Assembly: GCA_050246945.1 (NCBI GenBank)
Contig: JBFWVC010000010.1
Coordinates: 124,001-188,000 of the forward strand
From: JAEUMD01 sp050246945
GTDB lineage: Bacteria; Pseudomonadota; Alphaproteobacteria; Rhizobiales; Hyphomicrobiaceae
DNA length: 64,000 nt
Direction: 5' to 3'
Shown in pieces: positions 17,212-25,777 of this stretch. Positions within the stretch are counted from its first letter, which is position 1. Each line of letters opens with the position of its first letter. The notes beneath the pieces were generated by a model. The model worked only from the letters and a program-made list of their open reading frames with translations. It was not told where the DNA came from and did not search any database. A program made the position numbers and the translations under genes.

Positions 17212-17464
17212 ACGCACTGGCTGTCGGTCACGTGCGACACCGGATCACGAAATCGCTCCACAGCATGCGGATGGCCGCTGCAGCTCACGCAATTTTGCAC
17301 TCGAATACATGGGCTTGGCGCCGCATCGCGTATAGATTGTCGAGCGAAAGCTCTGGCCCGATCGAGAAATTCCCGTTTAGGAAATCGCCTCGAAAGTTCC
17401 GAGCGCCAAAACGAGATGGAACAAGCCCGGGGACCACCCGGGCGCCGAAGAGGAGGAAGATGAC

Positions 17465-18157
17465 ATGATGAAAGTTTTTCTGTGCAGCGCGGCCCTGGCC
17501 ATCCTGTCGATGGCTGGACCGTCGCCCGCCGCACATGCTGGAAATTCGACCCCGAGCGCCACGGCAGTCCTGTTCGACGCACCCCACCTTGCAAATGTGG
17601 CGAAGGGTACCACGCTCGCCTATCGCTTCGAGCGGCAGGTCTCCGAGCCCAAACTTCTGGGCGAGCCATTTGCGGACGATATCAAGGTCGACGTCGTGAA
17701 CGATGGCGACGCCGGCACCAAGACCGTTGTGGTCAAGGTGTTTACCGGCGATCGTGGTCGCGATCCGCAGAAAATCGAAGGCATGACCGGAAATCCGCTG
17801 CTTGTCGTATTTCTGGACCGCGCCGTGAACAATCTTGCAATGCTTTCGGGCGGCAGCCGGCCCTACTTGAAACAGAAGCTCAAGATGAGTTTCGCCAACG
17901 GCGCCAAGGTCGAGCCGGTCGAGATCGCGTTCAATGGCGCATCGGTCAAGGGCAACCGCATAGAAGTGAAGCCATTCGTTGGCGATCCCAACGCTCTCAA
18001 GATGATGGGATACGACGGCGCTACCTTTGATATCGTCGTATCCGACCAGATCCCCGGTCATTTCGTGACGCTCGCCTCCCACTATGCGAGCCCAACGAAA
18101 GACAGCCCAAAACTCGATGAGACCATCAAGCTCGACGGCGTGGGAGACATCAAATGA
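17465..18157 (+). CDS. exported protein of unknown function, XoxF island
   Basis: A 230-residue protein with a signal peptide (about 1-25, ending AHAG), then a single domain with no name I recognise. It is rich in beta-type sequence, has no Cys in the mature part, and ends in a lysine-aspartate-rich tail. GAGGAGGAAG precedes the ATG. The stop overlaps the start of the next gene (ATGA), so the two are made together. By position it is a candidate periplasmic assembly or electron-transfer factor for XoxF; this is inference only. Confidence 0.8.
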   Translation: MMKVFLCSAALAILSMAGPSPAAHAGNSTPSATAVLFDAPHLANVAKGTTLAYRFERQVSEPKLLGEPFADDIKVDVVNDGDAGTKTVVVKVFTGDRGRDPQKIEGMTGNPLLVVFLDRAVNNLAMLSGGSRPYLKQKLKMSFANGAKVEPVEIAFNGASVKGNRIEVKPFVGDPNALKMMGYDGATFDIVVSDQIPGHFVTLASHYASPTKDSPKLDETIKLDGVGDIK

Positions 18158-18549
18158 CGAGTGCACTTGACCACGCGGCGATGTTCGGACCAGGCGCGCC
18201 TCGCTGGTTCGGACGGCTTCTCTTTGGCGCGTTGACCGTGCTCGCATGCGTTTCCGCGAACGCGGCGGAGCTGCCGGAAAACGACTACCCGACAGCCGCG
18301 AGGGCCGACTACGTCTTCGCCTGTCTGCAGGTCAATGGCCAGACGCGCGAGAACCTCTTCAAGTGCTCTTGCTCGATCGATGTGATCGCCGAGCTTCTGC
18401 CATATGAAAAGTACGAGGAAGCCGAGACGATCATGTCGGTGGTCCAGAAGGGTGGCGAGAATGTCTCCATGCTCCGTTCGCCCATGTACCACGAGAAGGT
18501 GAAGGCGCTGAAGCGCGCTCAGGTCGAGGGAGAGCTGCGCTGCTTCTGA
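18154..18549 (+). CDS. small exported Cys-containing protein, XoxF island
   Basis: A 131-residue protein with a hydrophobic export segment (about 18-38, ending ANAAE). The mature part has four cysteines: FACLQ, KCSCS and the penultimate residue RCF. Two disulfides or a metal site are possible. No family name is recognised. Translationally coupled to the preceding exported protein by a four-base overlap and followed by a strong bidirectional terminator, so the pair ends this transcript. Confidence 0.8.
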   Translation: MTSALDHAAMFGPGAPRWFGRLLFGALTVLACVSANAAELPENDYPTAARADYVFACLQVNGQTRENLFKCSCSIDVIAELLPYEKYEEAETIMSVVQKGGENVSMLRSPMYHEKVKALKRAQVEGELRCF

Positions 18550-18602
18550 GCAACGAAGACCTGCGAACGGCCCGCACCCTTGCGAGATTGTCAAAAGTGC
18601 AA

Positions 18603-18631
18603 GAAAGGCGCTGGGTGGACCAGCGCCTTTC
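18603..18631. terminator. bidirectional terminator between convergent genes
   Basis: GAAAGGCGCTGG (18603-18614) pairs with CCAGCGCCTTTC (18620-18631), a 12-base perfect stem and 5-base loop, with A- and T-containing flanks. It lies between the convergent genes ending at 18549 and 18668 and probably serves both. Confidence 0.85.
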
Positions 18632-18667
18632 GGCTTCGTGCAGAAGATGGCGCGACGGAGCCTCGCC

Positions 18668-19516
18668 TTACGAACCCTTCGCGGACTGCCGTGCGGTAAA
18701 CACGGAACCATCGGTGTCCTTTGCCGTCACGACGATGTCGTTGTTCACCCCCGTTGCGTAGGTGAAGCGTATGTTGGGGTTCTCCGAAAGCGAGATACCG
18801 CCCTCCATCGTGAAAACGATCTCGTCCCCGCGCTTCACTTCCATCGACTGGACGTATTTGGCCGGGATGTAGAGGCCGGTGAGCTGGTTCATCTGCATGC
18901 CCGAATAGTTCGGATGCCGGATCATCACCTGGGCTTCCTGCATCATCGGCGACTGCTCTGCGCTATGCAGACGCAACTTCATCTTGCCGAGTTGGGCCAG
19001 CGCCTGCTCTGCGTCTTTCAAGGCAGGCGCCGAACAGCCGCCGGCCGCCTTCACGTATTTCGTCGCCATGTGCAGCTGGCCGTCGTTCATCTCGACGATG
19101 GCGCGCACGTTCGAATACATGTCGACGCGAACTCGTGTCGAAATTACACGCTCTCCGTTGCCCGCGGCAGGGCCGAACGTGAAACTGGCCGCGATCGGTG
19201 CCGGGTTCTTCTCGATCACCAGCGTCAGAGCCTTTGCCTGTGCGGCGACGTTCGCAGGAATTCGCATGGTGATCGGCACGACCGCCGCATCCTCGGCGCG
19301 CACGGGAGCCTCGAGTGTAACCGCACCGTCCTCTTCGGAAATCGGTCGTTGCGCATAAAGTTCCTTGCGGATGCCTGGCCAGACGTCCTCCTCGACAGGG
19401 GCCTGTGCCATCGCGGCATTCGGGAACAGCATGGCGGGGGCAAGGCCGGCGACGGCAACGGCCGCCATACAAAGAGCCAAAGCCGCCAAGCCAGACATCG
19501 AATTGCAGATCCTCAT
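18668..19516 (-). CDS. quinoprotein dehydrogenase-associated SoxYZ-like carrier
   Basis: A 282-residue exported protein with a signal peptide (about 1-38). It has a SoxY-like part with the conserved GGC (Cys161 in AGGCSAP) followed by a SoxZ-like part (MKLRL... IRHPNYSGMQMNQLTG). This fused SoxYZ-like family is known from loci of PQQ-dependent dehydrogenases, where it is thought to work with a zinc metallohydrolase in a relay; the chemistry is not established. It is transcribed away from xoxF, in the same direction as the metallohydrolase gene 167 bases upstream. Confidence 0.9.
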   Translation of the reverse strand: MRICNSMSGLAALALCMAAVAVAGLAPAMLFPNAAMAQAPVEEDVWPGIRKELYAQRPISEEDGAVTLEAPVRAEDAAVVPITMRIPANVAAQAKALTLVIEKNPAPIAASFTFGPAAGNGERVISTRVRVDMYSNVRAIVEMNDGQLHMATKYVKAAGGCSAPALKDAEQALAQLGKMKLRLHSAEQSPMMQEAQVMIRHPNYSGMQMNQLTGLYIPAKYVQSMEVKRGDEIVFTMEGGISLSENPNIRFTYATGVNNDIVVTAKDTDGSVFTARQSAKGS

Positions 19517-19682
19517 TCGCCAGTCCTCCGCTGGTGCCCGTCCATTGCCGGTGCCGTTTCGCCGGTGCCTTAGTCTGCCAACAGCGCCATGGGACAGCGC
19601 ATTGCGCTCCGCCGATCGCTGAAGTTTAACCTCATTTTCCCAATTCTGTTAGCGCAACCGGTACATTAATCGGCCGCGTCGG

Positions 19683-20780
19683 TCATTCCCATTCCAGTTC
19701 GGCGAAAGCCGCCGAGACGTTACGTCGATGGAATTCGTCGAACAGCAGCCAGTGGTCGCGTTCAGCGGTGCCGACGGTGTCGATCGCTTCACGCATGGTG
19801 CGTCCGTCACGGATCGCCTTTCGCACGCCCTCCGCAACCGTGGTCAGGTATCGCTCGACGGGAGCGGCGGCCGCCGGCCAGTCCATAGAGGCTGGTCCAT
19901 GCCCAGGTACGATACGCCCGGCGGTCTCCGTCTCAAGCGCCGCCAGCAACCCGAGCCAGCCCTTGATCGATCCATCGAGCGTTGGCACGTGACCTGAGAA
20001 AATGAGATCGCCCAGGAAAACCGTATCCGTCGCCACGTCGCGGACCGTGAGGTCGTTGTCGGTATGCGCGGTCGGACGCGCCGTCAGCACCAGCATCCTT
20101 CCCCCCAAGTCGATTTCAAGCCGGTCGCTGACCGTAGTCGTTGGAAGAACGATCTCGGTGCCGGCAAATGCGTCCTCGCCCACTGCCGCCTTGTTGAAGG
20201 CGAGGTAACGCTCGGCACGGGCGGACAAAGCCGGTCCCAGCTTGTGATGGCCGACGAACTGGGTGCCATCGGAGCGGAACGCGGCATTGCCGAGGACATG
20301 GTCGGGATGCATGTGCGTGTTGATCACGTAGCGGACCGGTCGATTGGTCAGGGCCTCGATCCTGGCCTTCAGAGCCGCGCCGAGACGTGCCGTGCCGCCC
20401 GTGTCGATCACGGCCACGGCATCTCGCCCGATGATGAAGCCGGTGTTGCAGATGTCACCGCCGTTGGCGGGCGAATAGACGCCATGCTGGCCCTTGTGCA
20501 CGAACACATCCGAAGCGACTTCGATAGCCTGTTCAGACCCGCCGGTTGTGCCAGTACTCGGCGACGATGATGTTTCCGCTGCTCGTGCATTATCGCTGCC
20601 GCCTAAAAGACTTGAGGCGCGCAGCAATGCGGCGACCGACACGCCGTTGAGCACGAGACGCAACAGGTCCTTCCGGGTCAGACTGAGCGGATATTCGGAT
20701 CGAGCGATGTAACTGGCTTTGCGCACCCGGTGCCTCCCATTTGTGTCGGCGCGATTGAGTGCCAGCGCGCGTATTGGCAA
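19683..20780 (-). CDS. quinoprotein relay-system zinc metallohydrolase (MBL fold)
   Basis: A metallo-beta-lactamase-fold protein of about 365 residues. The zinc ligands are seen in NTHMHPDHVLGN, the TAHTDNDLTV segment and PGHGP. An N-terminal TRKDLLR followed by a hydrophobic stretch looks like a Tat signal, placing the protein in the periplasm. The family occurs beside SoxYZ-like carriers in PQQ-dehydrogenase loci. The start is uncertain: the longest frame begins with TTG at 20780 and there is no ATG before the signal; a GTG about 18 codons in is an alternative. Confidence 0.88.
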   Translation of the reverse strand: MPIRALALNRADTNGRHRVRKASYIARSEYPLSLTRKDLLRLVLNGVSVAALLRASSLLGGSDNARAAETSSSPSTGTTGGSEQAIEVASDVFVHKGQHGVYSPANGGDICNTGFIIGRDAVAVIDTGGTARLGAALKARIEALTNRPVRYVINTHMHPDHVLGNAAFRSDGTQFVGHHKLGPALSARAERYLAFNKAAVGEDAFAGTEIVLPTTTVSDRLEIDLGGRMLVLTARPTAHTDNDLTVRDVATDTVFLGDLIFSGHVPTLDGSIKGWLGLLAALETETAGRIVPGHGPASMDWPAAAAPVERYLTTVAEGVRKAIRDGRTMREAIDTVGTAERDHWLLFDEFHRRNVSAAFAELEWE

Positions 20781-21196
20781 GTCCGATGGTTAGATAGTTC
20801 GACAACGCATTTGCCAATCATTTGTTCGAGAGCGACAAGCGAAGCAGACGTGCACCGCAACAATTTCTTTGTGCAATGCAAAAGAGGCCCAAAAATAGGT
20901 GCGCAAAATGGGTCAACAGCATTGTCCTATCAAATTGGCGGTCACAGTTGCCTGCGACGCAAAGCGCTCTTGATATCGAGCTTAGTCTTGCAATGGCCGG
21001 GAAAAAGTGCCTAGATGCGGCTCGGTAGCTGCGACTTCAGGACCCTTCACAAAGAAGTGACACGGGTTCGTTTCGTAGGTCCGTCGGAACGTAAAAAAAT
21101 AAAAGGACATTCCCGAAGTCCTTTCCGCGGCCCGTGACACGCTGACGACAGCTACCATCCTTGCAAGCGTGGCAAGAACCTTAAGGAGGAAGCGCG
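20781..21196. promoter_or_regulatory. xoxF promoter and leader region
   Basis: About 416 bases between divergent genes. It contains an A-rich tract with a small hairpin (AAAGGAC 21102-21108 with GTCCTTT 21118-21124), a short dyad CTTGC/GCAAG (21160-21176), and a strong ribosome site AAGGAGG just before the xoxF ATG. The promoter elements for lanthanide-controlled expression could not be identified by eye. Confidence 0.6.
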
Positions 21197-22999
21197 ATGC
21201 GAAAGAGTGCACTTACCGGTGCATTGCTCGCCACGACGTTTATTGCTTCGCCCGTTTTGGCGAACGACGACGTCTTGAAGCAAACTGCCAATCCCAATCA
21301 GTGGGTCCTGCAGACTGGTGATTACTTTAACCAGCGCTATTCAAAGCTGGATCAAATCAACAAAGACAACGTGAAAAACCTGAAGGTCGCCTGGACCTTC
21401 TCGACGGGTGTGCTTCGTGGCCACGAGGGATCTCCCATCGTCGTCGGCGACACGATGTACGTCCACACTCCGTTTCCCAACATCGTCTATGCTCTCGACC
21501 TGAACAACGATGGCCGGATCATCTGGAAGTATGAGCCCAAGCAGGATCCGTCGGTCATTCCGGTCATGTGCTGCGACACGGTGAATCGCGGCCTCGCATA
21601 TGCCGATGGGAAGATCTTCCTGCATCAGGCTGACACGACGGTCGTAGCTCTCGATGCCAAGAACGGCAAAGAGATCTGGAAGGCCGTGAACGGCGACCCG
21701 AAGAAGGGCGAGACCAACACCGCGACCGTTCTGCCGGTCAAGGACAAGGTCATTGTCGGCATCTCCGGCGGCGAGTTCGGCGTGCAGTGCCACGTGACCG
21801 CCTACGACATGAACTCGGGCAAGAAGGTCTGGCGCGCCTATTCGGTCGGTCCGGACGATCAAATCCTGTTCGATCCTGAGAAGACCATGTCGCTCGGCAA
21901 GCCGGTCGGCAAGGACTCCTCCATTAAGACCTGGCAGGGCGACCAGTGGAAGATCGGCGGCGGCTGCACCTGGGGCTGGTATTCCTACGATAAGGATCTG
22001 AACCTGATGTACTATGGTTCGGGCAATCCTTCGACGTGGAACCCCTCTCAGCGCCCGGGCGACAACAAGTGGTCGATGACCCTGTTCGGTCGTGACGTCG
22101 ACACCGGTGTGGCCAAGTGGGCCTACCAGATGACGCCGTTCGACGAGTGGGACTATGACGGCATCAACGAGGTCATCCTCGCTGACATCAAGGTGAAGGG
22201 TAAGGACCGCAAGGTCGCTGTCCACTTCGACCGTAACGGTTTGGGCTATACGCTCGACCGTGGTACGGGCGAACTGCTCGTCGCCGAAAAGTACGACCCG
22301 GTCGTGAACTGGACGACAGGCGTCGAGATGGATCCGTCCAAGCCGAACTATGGCCGTCCGTATGTCGTCGACAAGTACTCGACTGCGAAGAACGGAGCGG
22401 ACGTCAACACGAAGGGCATCTGCCCTGCGGCTCTCGGCACGAAAGACCAGCAGCCGGCGACATTCTCGCCGAAGACTGGGCACTTCTATGTTCCGACGAA
22501 CCACGTGTGCATGGACTACGAGCCCTTCAAGGTCTCCTACACGGCTGGTCAGCCCTACGTTGGCGCCACGCTGTCCATGTATCCTGCTCCGAACAGCCAT
22601 GGCGGCATGGGCAATTTCATTGCCTGGGACGCTGGCGAGGGCAAGATCCTCTGGTCGAAGCCTGAGCCGTTCTCGGTATGGTCGGGTGCACTCTCGACTG
22701 CTGGCGACGTCGTCTTCTACGGTACGCTCGAGGGCTACCTGAAGGCCGTCGATCCGAAGGATGGCAAGGAGCTCTTCAAGTTCAAGACTCCGTCAGGCAT
22801 CATCGGCAACGTCATGACCTATGGTCACAAGGGCAAGCAGTACGTTGCTGTCCTTTCGGGCATCGGTGGCTGGGCCGGCATCGGTCTGGCAGCAGGTCTG
22901 ACCAACCCGAACGACGGTCTCGGCGCAGTGGGCGGCTACGCTGGCCTGAAGAACTACACCGCTTTGGGTGGCGTTCTGACGGTCTTCACGCTGCCCTGA
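21197..22999 (+). CDS. xoxF: lanthanide-dependent methanol dehydrogenase XoxF
   Basis: Periplasmic PQQ-dependent methanol dehydrogenase of 600 residues with a signal peptide (ending VLAN, about residue 22). The vicinal cysteines C125-C126 that contact PQQ are present. The catalytic Asp319 is followed two residues later by Asp321 (DYD), the extra aspartate that distinguishes lanthanide enzymes from calcium MxaF (DYA). The eight-bladed propeller is full length. Sequence style suggests the alphaproteobacterial XoxF5 group. The genes xoxG and xoxJ follow, with a strong hairpin in between. No mxaF or mxaI occurs in the window. Confidence 0.98.
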   Translation: MRKSALTGALLATTFIASPVLANDDVLKQTANPNQWVLQTGDYFNQRYSKLDQINKDNVKNLKVAWTFSTGVLRGHEGSPIVVGDTMYVHTPFPNIVYALDLNNDGRIIWKYEPKQDPSVIPVMCCDTVNRGLAYADGKIFLHQADTTVVALDAKNGKEIWKAVNGDPKKGETNTATVLPVKDKVIVGISGGEFGVQCHVTAYDMNSGKKVWRAYSVGPDDQILFDPEKTMSLGKPVGKDSSIKTWQGDQWKIGGGCTWGWYSYDKDLNLMYYGSGNPSTWNPSQRPGDNKWSMTLFGRDVDTGVAKWAYQMTPFDEWDYDGINEVILADIKVKGKDRKVAVHFDRNGLGYTLDRGTGELLVAEKYDPVVNWTTGVEMDPSKPNYGRPYVVDKYSTAKNGADVNTKGICPAALGTKDQQPATFSPKTGHFYVPTNHVCMDYEPFKVSYTAGQPYVGATLSMYPAPNSHGGMGNFIAWDAGEGKILWSKPEPFSVWSGALSTAGDVVFYGTLEGYLKAVDPKDGKELFKFKTPSGIIGNVMTYGHKGKQYVAVLSGIGGWAGIGLAAGLTNPNDGLGAVGGYAGLKNYTALGGVLTVFTLP

Positions 23000-23022
23000 G
23001 CCTGAAGCTTCCGTATCCAATG

Positions 23023-23049
23023 CCGGCGCGGGGAAACTCCCCGCGCCGG
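23023..23049 (+). terminator. strong hairpin between xoxF and xoxG
   Basis: CCGGCGCGGGG (23023-23033) pairs perfectly with CCCCGCGCCGG (23039-23049) across a 5-base loop, 24 bases after the xoxF stop, followed by TTTCC. It probably terminates or stabilises most xoxF transcripts, leaving less expression of xoxG and xoxJ. Confidence 0.8.
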
Positions 23050-23266
23050 TTTCCATGTAATGTGGGTCCTCGGTCTTGCCGACCTGCTATGTCGCAGGGA
23101 CGGACTCGTGAAATCCGCAGATCGAAAGAGGTTCGCTGGCGAAGTTGTTCAAGAGAGTTTGAACATCCGTGAATGGGTTTATCAAACCTTATGCGCACAC
23201 ATGCCGTATGAAGGGCATGACCACGGGCTAAGTTGCGATCTAGCAAAAAAAACGCACGAAAACCAA

Positions 23267-23842
23267 ATGAGGAAGCGCGTGACGAGATTGAGACTTCTGG
23301 CAACTGCCACCGCCGCGTTCATCGTGGGCGCTGCCGGATTGAATGCCCTCCCGGCGAACGCCGTGGGTCCGGAAATGGTCACCCTCGAGGATGGCTCGAA
23401 GACGCAGAAGGGCTCCAAGCCTGAGGACGGTAAGTGGATGACGCCAGATGGCGAACCGACCTACCGTGTCAAACCCGACGGCACGCTCGACTGGTATACA
23501 TATTCCGGCTTCCGCCGCTATCACTCTGAATGCCACGTCTGCCACGGACCAGAGGGTGAGGGTTCAACCTACGCTCCGGCACTGAAGGATTCGCTCAAGA
23601 CGATGTCCTACAGCGATTTCATCGGTGTTGTGGCGAGCGGCCGCATCCGCCACCTCCCTGGCGGCCAAGAAAGCGTCATGCCGGCACTCGGCGATAACAA
23701 GAACGTCATGTGCTACATCGACGACATCTACGACTATCTGAAAGCGCGCTCGGATGGCGCGTTGGGCCGCGGCCGACCCGTCGGTCGCGACGACAAGCCT
23801 GAAGCTGCCAAGGCATATGACAAGGCCTGCTTCGGTGAGTAA
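23267..23842 (+). CDS. xoxG: cytochrome c XoxG, electron acceptor of XoxF
   Basis: A 191-residue periplasmic c-type cytochrome with a signal peptide (about 1-28, ending ANA). One haem site, C89-x-x-C92-H93 (ECHVCHG), and a Met in QESVMPALG as likely distal ligand. It belongs to the cytochrome cL type that takes electrons from PQQ methanol dehydrogenase. ATG at 23267 is chosen though its ribosome site is weak; a GTG four codons on is possible. Its stop overlaps the xoxJ start. Confidence 0.93.
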   Translation: MRKRVTRLRLLATATAAFIVGAAGLNALPANAVGPEMVTLEDGSKTQKGSKPEDGKWMTPDGEPTYRVKPDGTLDWYTYSGFRRYHSECHVCHGPEGEGSTYAPALKDSLKTMSYSDFIGVVASGRIRHLPGGQESVMPALGDNKNVMCYIDDIYDYLKARSDGALGRGRPVGRDDKPEAAKAYDKACFGE

Positions 23843-24680
23843 TCGGATCGTAGTGTTGGCTCTCGCGTTGCTCGCGGTCCTCGGCGGAACCAATACCGCC
23901 GGGGCCGTCGAGGGCCAGAAGGCTGATCTCGTCAACCGGCGCGTGCTTCGCGTGTGCGCAGATCCCGCCAACATGCCCTTCTCCAACCAGAAGGGCGAGG
24001 GGTTCGAAAACAAGATTGCCGACATTGTCGGCGCGGCGCTCGGCATCCCTGTCGAATACACCTGGTTTCCGCAGGCAACGGGCTTCATTCGCCGCACGCT
24101 CTTCGCCAAGGCATGCGACGTCGTCATCGGATATGCCCAAGGTGACGAGTTGGTTCTCAACACCAATCACTACTATCGGTCCACCTACGCGATCTTGTAC
24201 CGCAAGGGAGGTGCTCTCGACGGAGTCGACAGCCTCGCCGACGAAAAGTTGAAGGGCAAGCACATCGGCATAATCGCCGGCACACCGCCGGGCGACATCA
24301 TGTCGAAGCTCGGTCTCATGCCGTTCGCCAAGCCATACCCTCTCACTGTCGATCGCCGCTATGAATCGCCGGCCGAGCGCATGATTGAGGACATTCGTTC
24401 AGGCAATATCGACGCAGGCATTCTGTGGGGACCGATTGCTGGATATTTCTCAAAGAAGGGTGGCGAGCCGCTCGTGGTCAAGCCTCTCGTCAAAGAGTCG
24501 TTTGGTCCGCGCATGGCCTACCGCATCACGATGGGTGTTCGCCAAGGCGATGATGTATGGAAGCGCCAGCTCAATCAGATCATCGCTCAGAACCAGGGTA
24601 AGATCGACAAGGTGTTACTGGACTACGGCGTGCCGCTGCTGGACGAGCAGAACAACCTGATCACGGTTCCGCGCAACTGA
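23835..24680 (+). CDS. xoxJ: XoxJ, periplasmic binding-protein-like MDH accessory
   Basis: A 281-residue protein with a signal peptide (about 1-22) and a family 3 solute-binding fold (VLRVCADPANMPFSN..., later GDIMSKLGLMPF and AGILWGPIAGYF). XoxJ/MxaJ proteins are found beside methanol dehydrogenases and are thought to help enzyme maturation rather than transport. The GTG at 23835 overlaps the xoxG stop by eight bases and gives a good signal peptide; longer readings would run back inside xoxG. Confidence 0.92.
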   Translation: MSNRIVVLALALLAVLGGTNTAGAVEGQKADLVNRRVLRVCADPANMPFSNQKGEGFENKIADIVGAALGIPVEYTWFPQATGFIRRTLFAKACDVVIGYAQGDELVLNTNHYYRSTYAILYRKGGALDGVDSLADEKLKGKHIGIIAGTPPGDIMSKLGLMPFAKPYPLTVDRRYESPAERMIEDIRSGNIDAGILWGPIAGYFSKKGGEPLVVKPLVKESFGPRMAYRITMGVRQGDDVWKRQLNQIIAQNQGKIDKVLLDYGVPLLDEQNNLITVPRN

Positions 24681-24754
24681 ACCTGGCTACGTGTCCACCG
24701 CCAAGATCGTCGACTTGAACGTGCAGATCGCGCCACCGACGGAGCACCGGTCAC

Positions 24755-25378
24755 ATGCCCAATCGTGAAGAGCGCTTGTGCTTGTTGCTCGTGCATCTGC
24801 GCTCCCCGCGTTGCGCAGCCGCGAGATGTGCCGCCTTGGTCCTGGCTCTTGTCTTTTGCGTGCCTTTGGCACTGGCCCAGCAGCACTCGACAGCCCCCGT
24901 TGAGTTGGCTGAGCCAGCCGACTACCGCATGAACGATTATCGCTCCCCCGTTCCCAAGACGTTGAGCGGAGCCCGTGTTGTCGACGCGGATGGCGCCGCA
25001 ACCCTGCTCAAGCGCGAGGGGGCGATCTTCATCGATGTTTATCCTCAAGCTCCCAAGCCTCCGGGCATCCCCGCCAACGCCGTCTGGCGTACGCCGAAGC
25101 ACAAAAGTATCGACGGTGCGCTCTGGCTGCCGAACGTCGGCTACGGCAAGCTCGCCGCAGGACCTGAAGCCTATTTCAGATCCAGCCTCGAGCGCATGAC
25201 AAACGGGGCGAAGGATAAGACTCTCATCTTCTTCTGCCTCAGGGACTGCTGGATGTCATGGAATGCGGCAAAGCGGGCCATCGCCTGGGGCTACACGAAG
25301 GTGGTCTGGTTTCCCGATGGCGCCGACGGCTGGCAGGAACTCGGCAACGTATTGGTCGATGTGAAGCCTGAGCCGTGA
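24755..25378 (+). CDS. PQQ-dependent catabolism-associated rhodanese-like CW-motif protein
   Basis: A 207-residue exported protein: N-terminal basic region and hydrophobic segment (about 24-42), then a rhodanese-like fold (IFIDVYP...). The characteristic site is C161-x3-C165-W166 followed by MSWNAAKRA. This family is confined to PQQ-dehydrogenase loci (named for a CXXCW motif, though I read three residues between the cysteines); its role is unknown, perhaps redox. It lies 74 bases after xoxJ, probably in the same unit. Confidence 0.9.
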   Translation: MPNREERLCLLLVHLRSPRCAAARCAALVLALVFCVPLALAQQHSTAPVELAEPADYRMNDYRSPVPKTLSGARVVDADGAATLLKREGAIFIDVYPQAPKPPGIPANAVWRTPKHKSIDGALWLPNVGYGKLAAGPEAYFRSSLERMTNGAKDKTLIFFCLRDCWMSWNAAKRAIAWGYTKVVWFPDGADGWQELGNVLVDVKPEP

Positions 25379-25460
25379 GGACGTGCAGCGTCCACTGATT
25401 GGCCGGTCTCTTCCGCCTTATGCGTCGCCAGCGCATCCCTGTGAGACCGGCGCGCGCTAT

Positions 25461-25507
25461 GCATGTTTAGCTGAAGTGTGGAGCGGTTCGGCGTGAAAAA
25501 CATGCTC
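25461..25507 (+). repeat. dispersed intergenic repeat, copy 2a (hairpin half only)
   Basis: Nearly identical to the first half of copy 2b: GCATGTTTAGCTGAAGTG, then GGTTCGGCGTG and AAACATGCTC. The ends form a stem (GCATGTTT with AAACATGC). The right half of the element is absent. Confidence 0.8.
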
Positions 25508-25517
25508 AAGGACAGGC

Positions 25518-25620
25518 GAGCATGTTTAGCTGAAGTGTGGAGCGGTTCAGCGTGAAAAACATGCTCGAAACAATGGACCGGATCTCGTGCGTGTTCCCAC
25601 GGAACATGAACGCGATCCGA
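25518..25620 (+). repeat. dispersed intergenic repeat, copy 2b (complete)
   Basis: The best copy. GAGCATGTTT pairs with AAACATGCTC, and the inner GCTGAA pairs with TTCAGC, giving a two-step hairpin. A right half follows with GGATCTCGTGCG and ends in CGCGATCC. Copies 1, 3 and 4 share both halves. Confidence 0.85.
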
Positions 25621-25777
25621 TCCTGGACTGCTCTGGTGAGGGCGAATGGCGATTGTCGCGCTCCTTTTCGGGAAGTTCACGCCGCGCAAAGCGAAGCACG
25701 CCGGCGAGGGCGGCGTGTCGGTTCGCACGGCACGCGTCGTGATACCCATGTCACGGAAACCGGATGTGCCGCGCTTC

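Larger units (their letters stand above)
25379..25777. other. intergenic region with repeat copies
   Basis: About 400 bases between the CW-motif gene and the convergent TadG-like gene. It contains one partial and one full copy of the dispersed hairpin repeat in direct orientation. No gene is supported. Confidence 0.7.
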
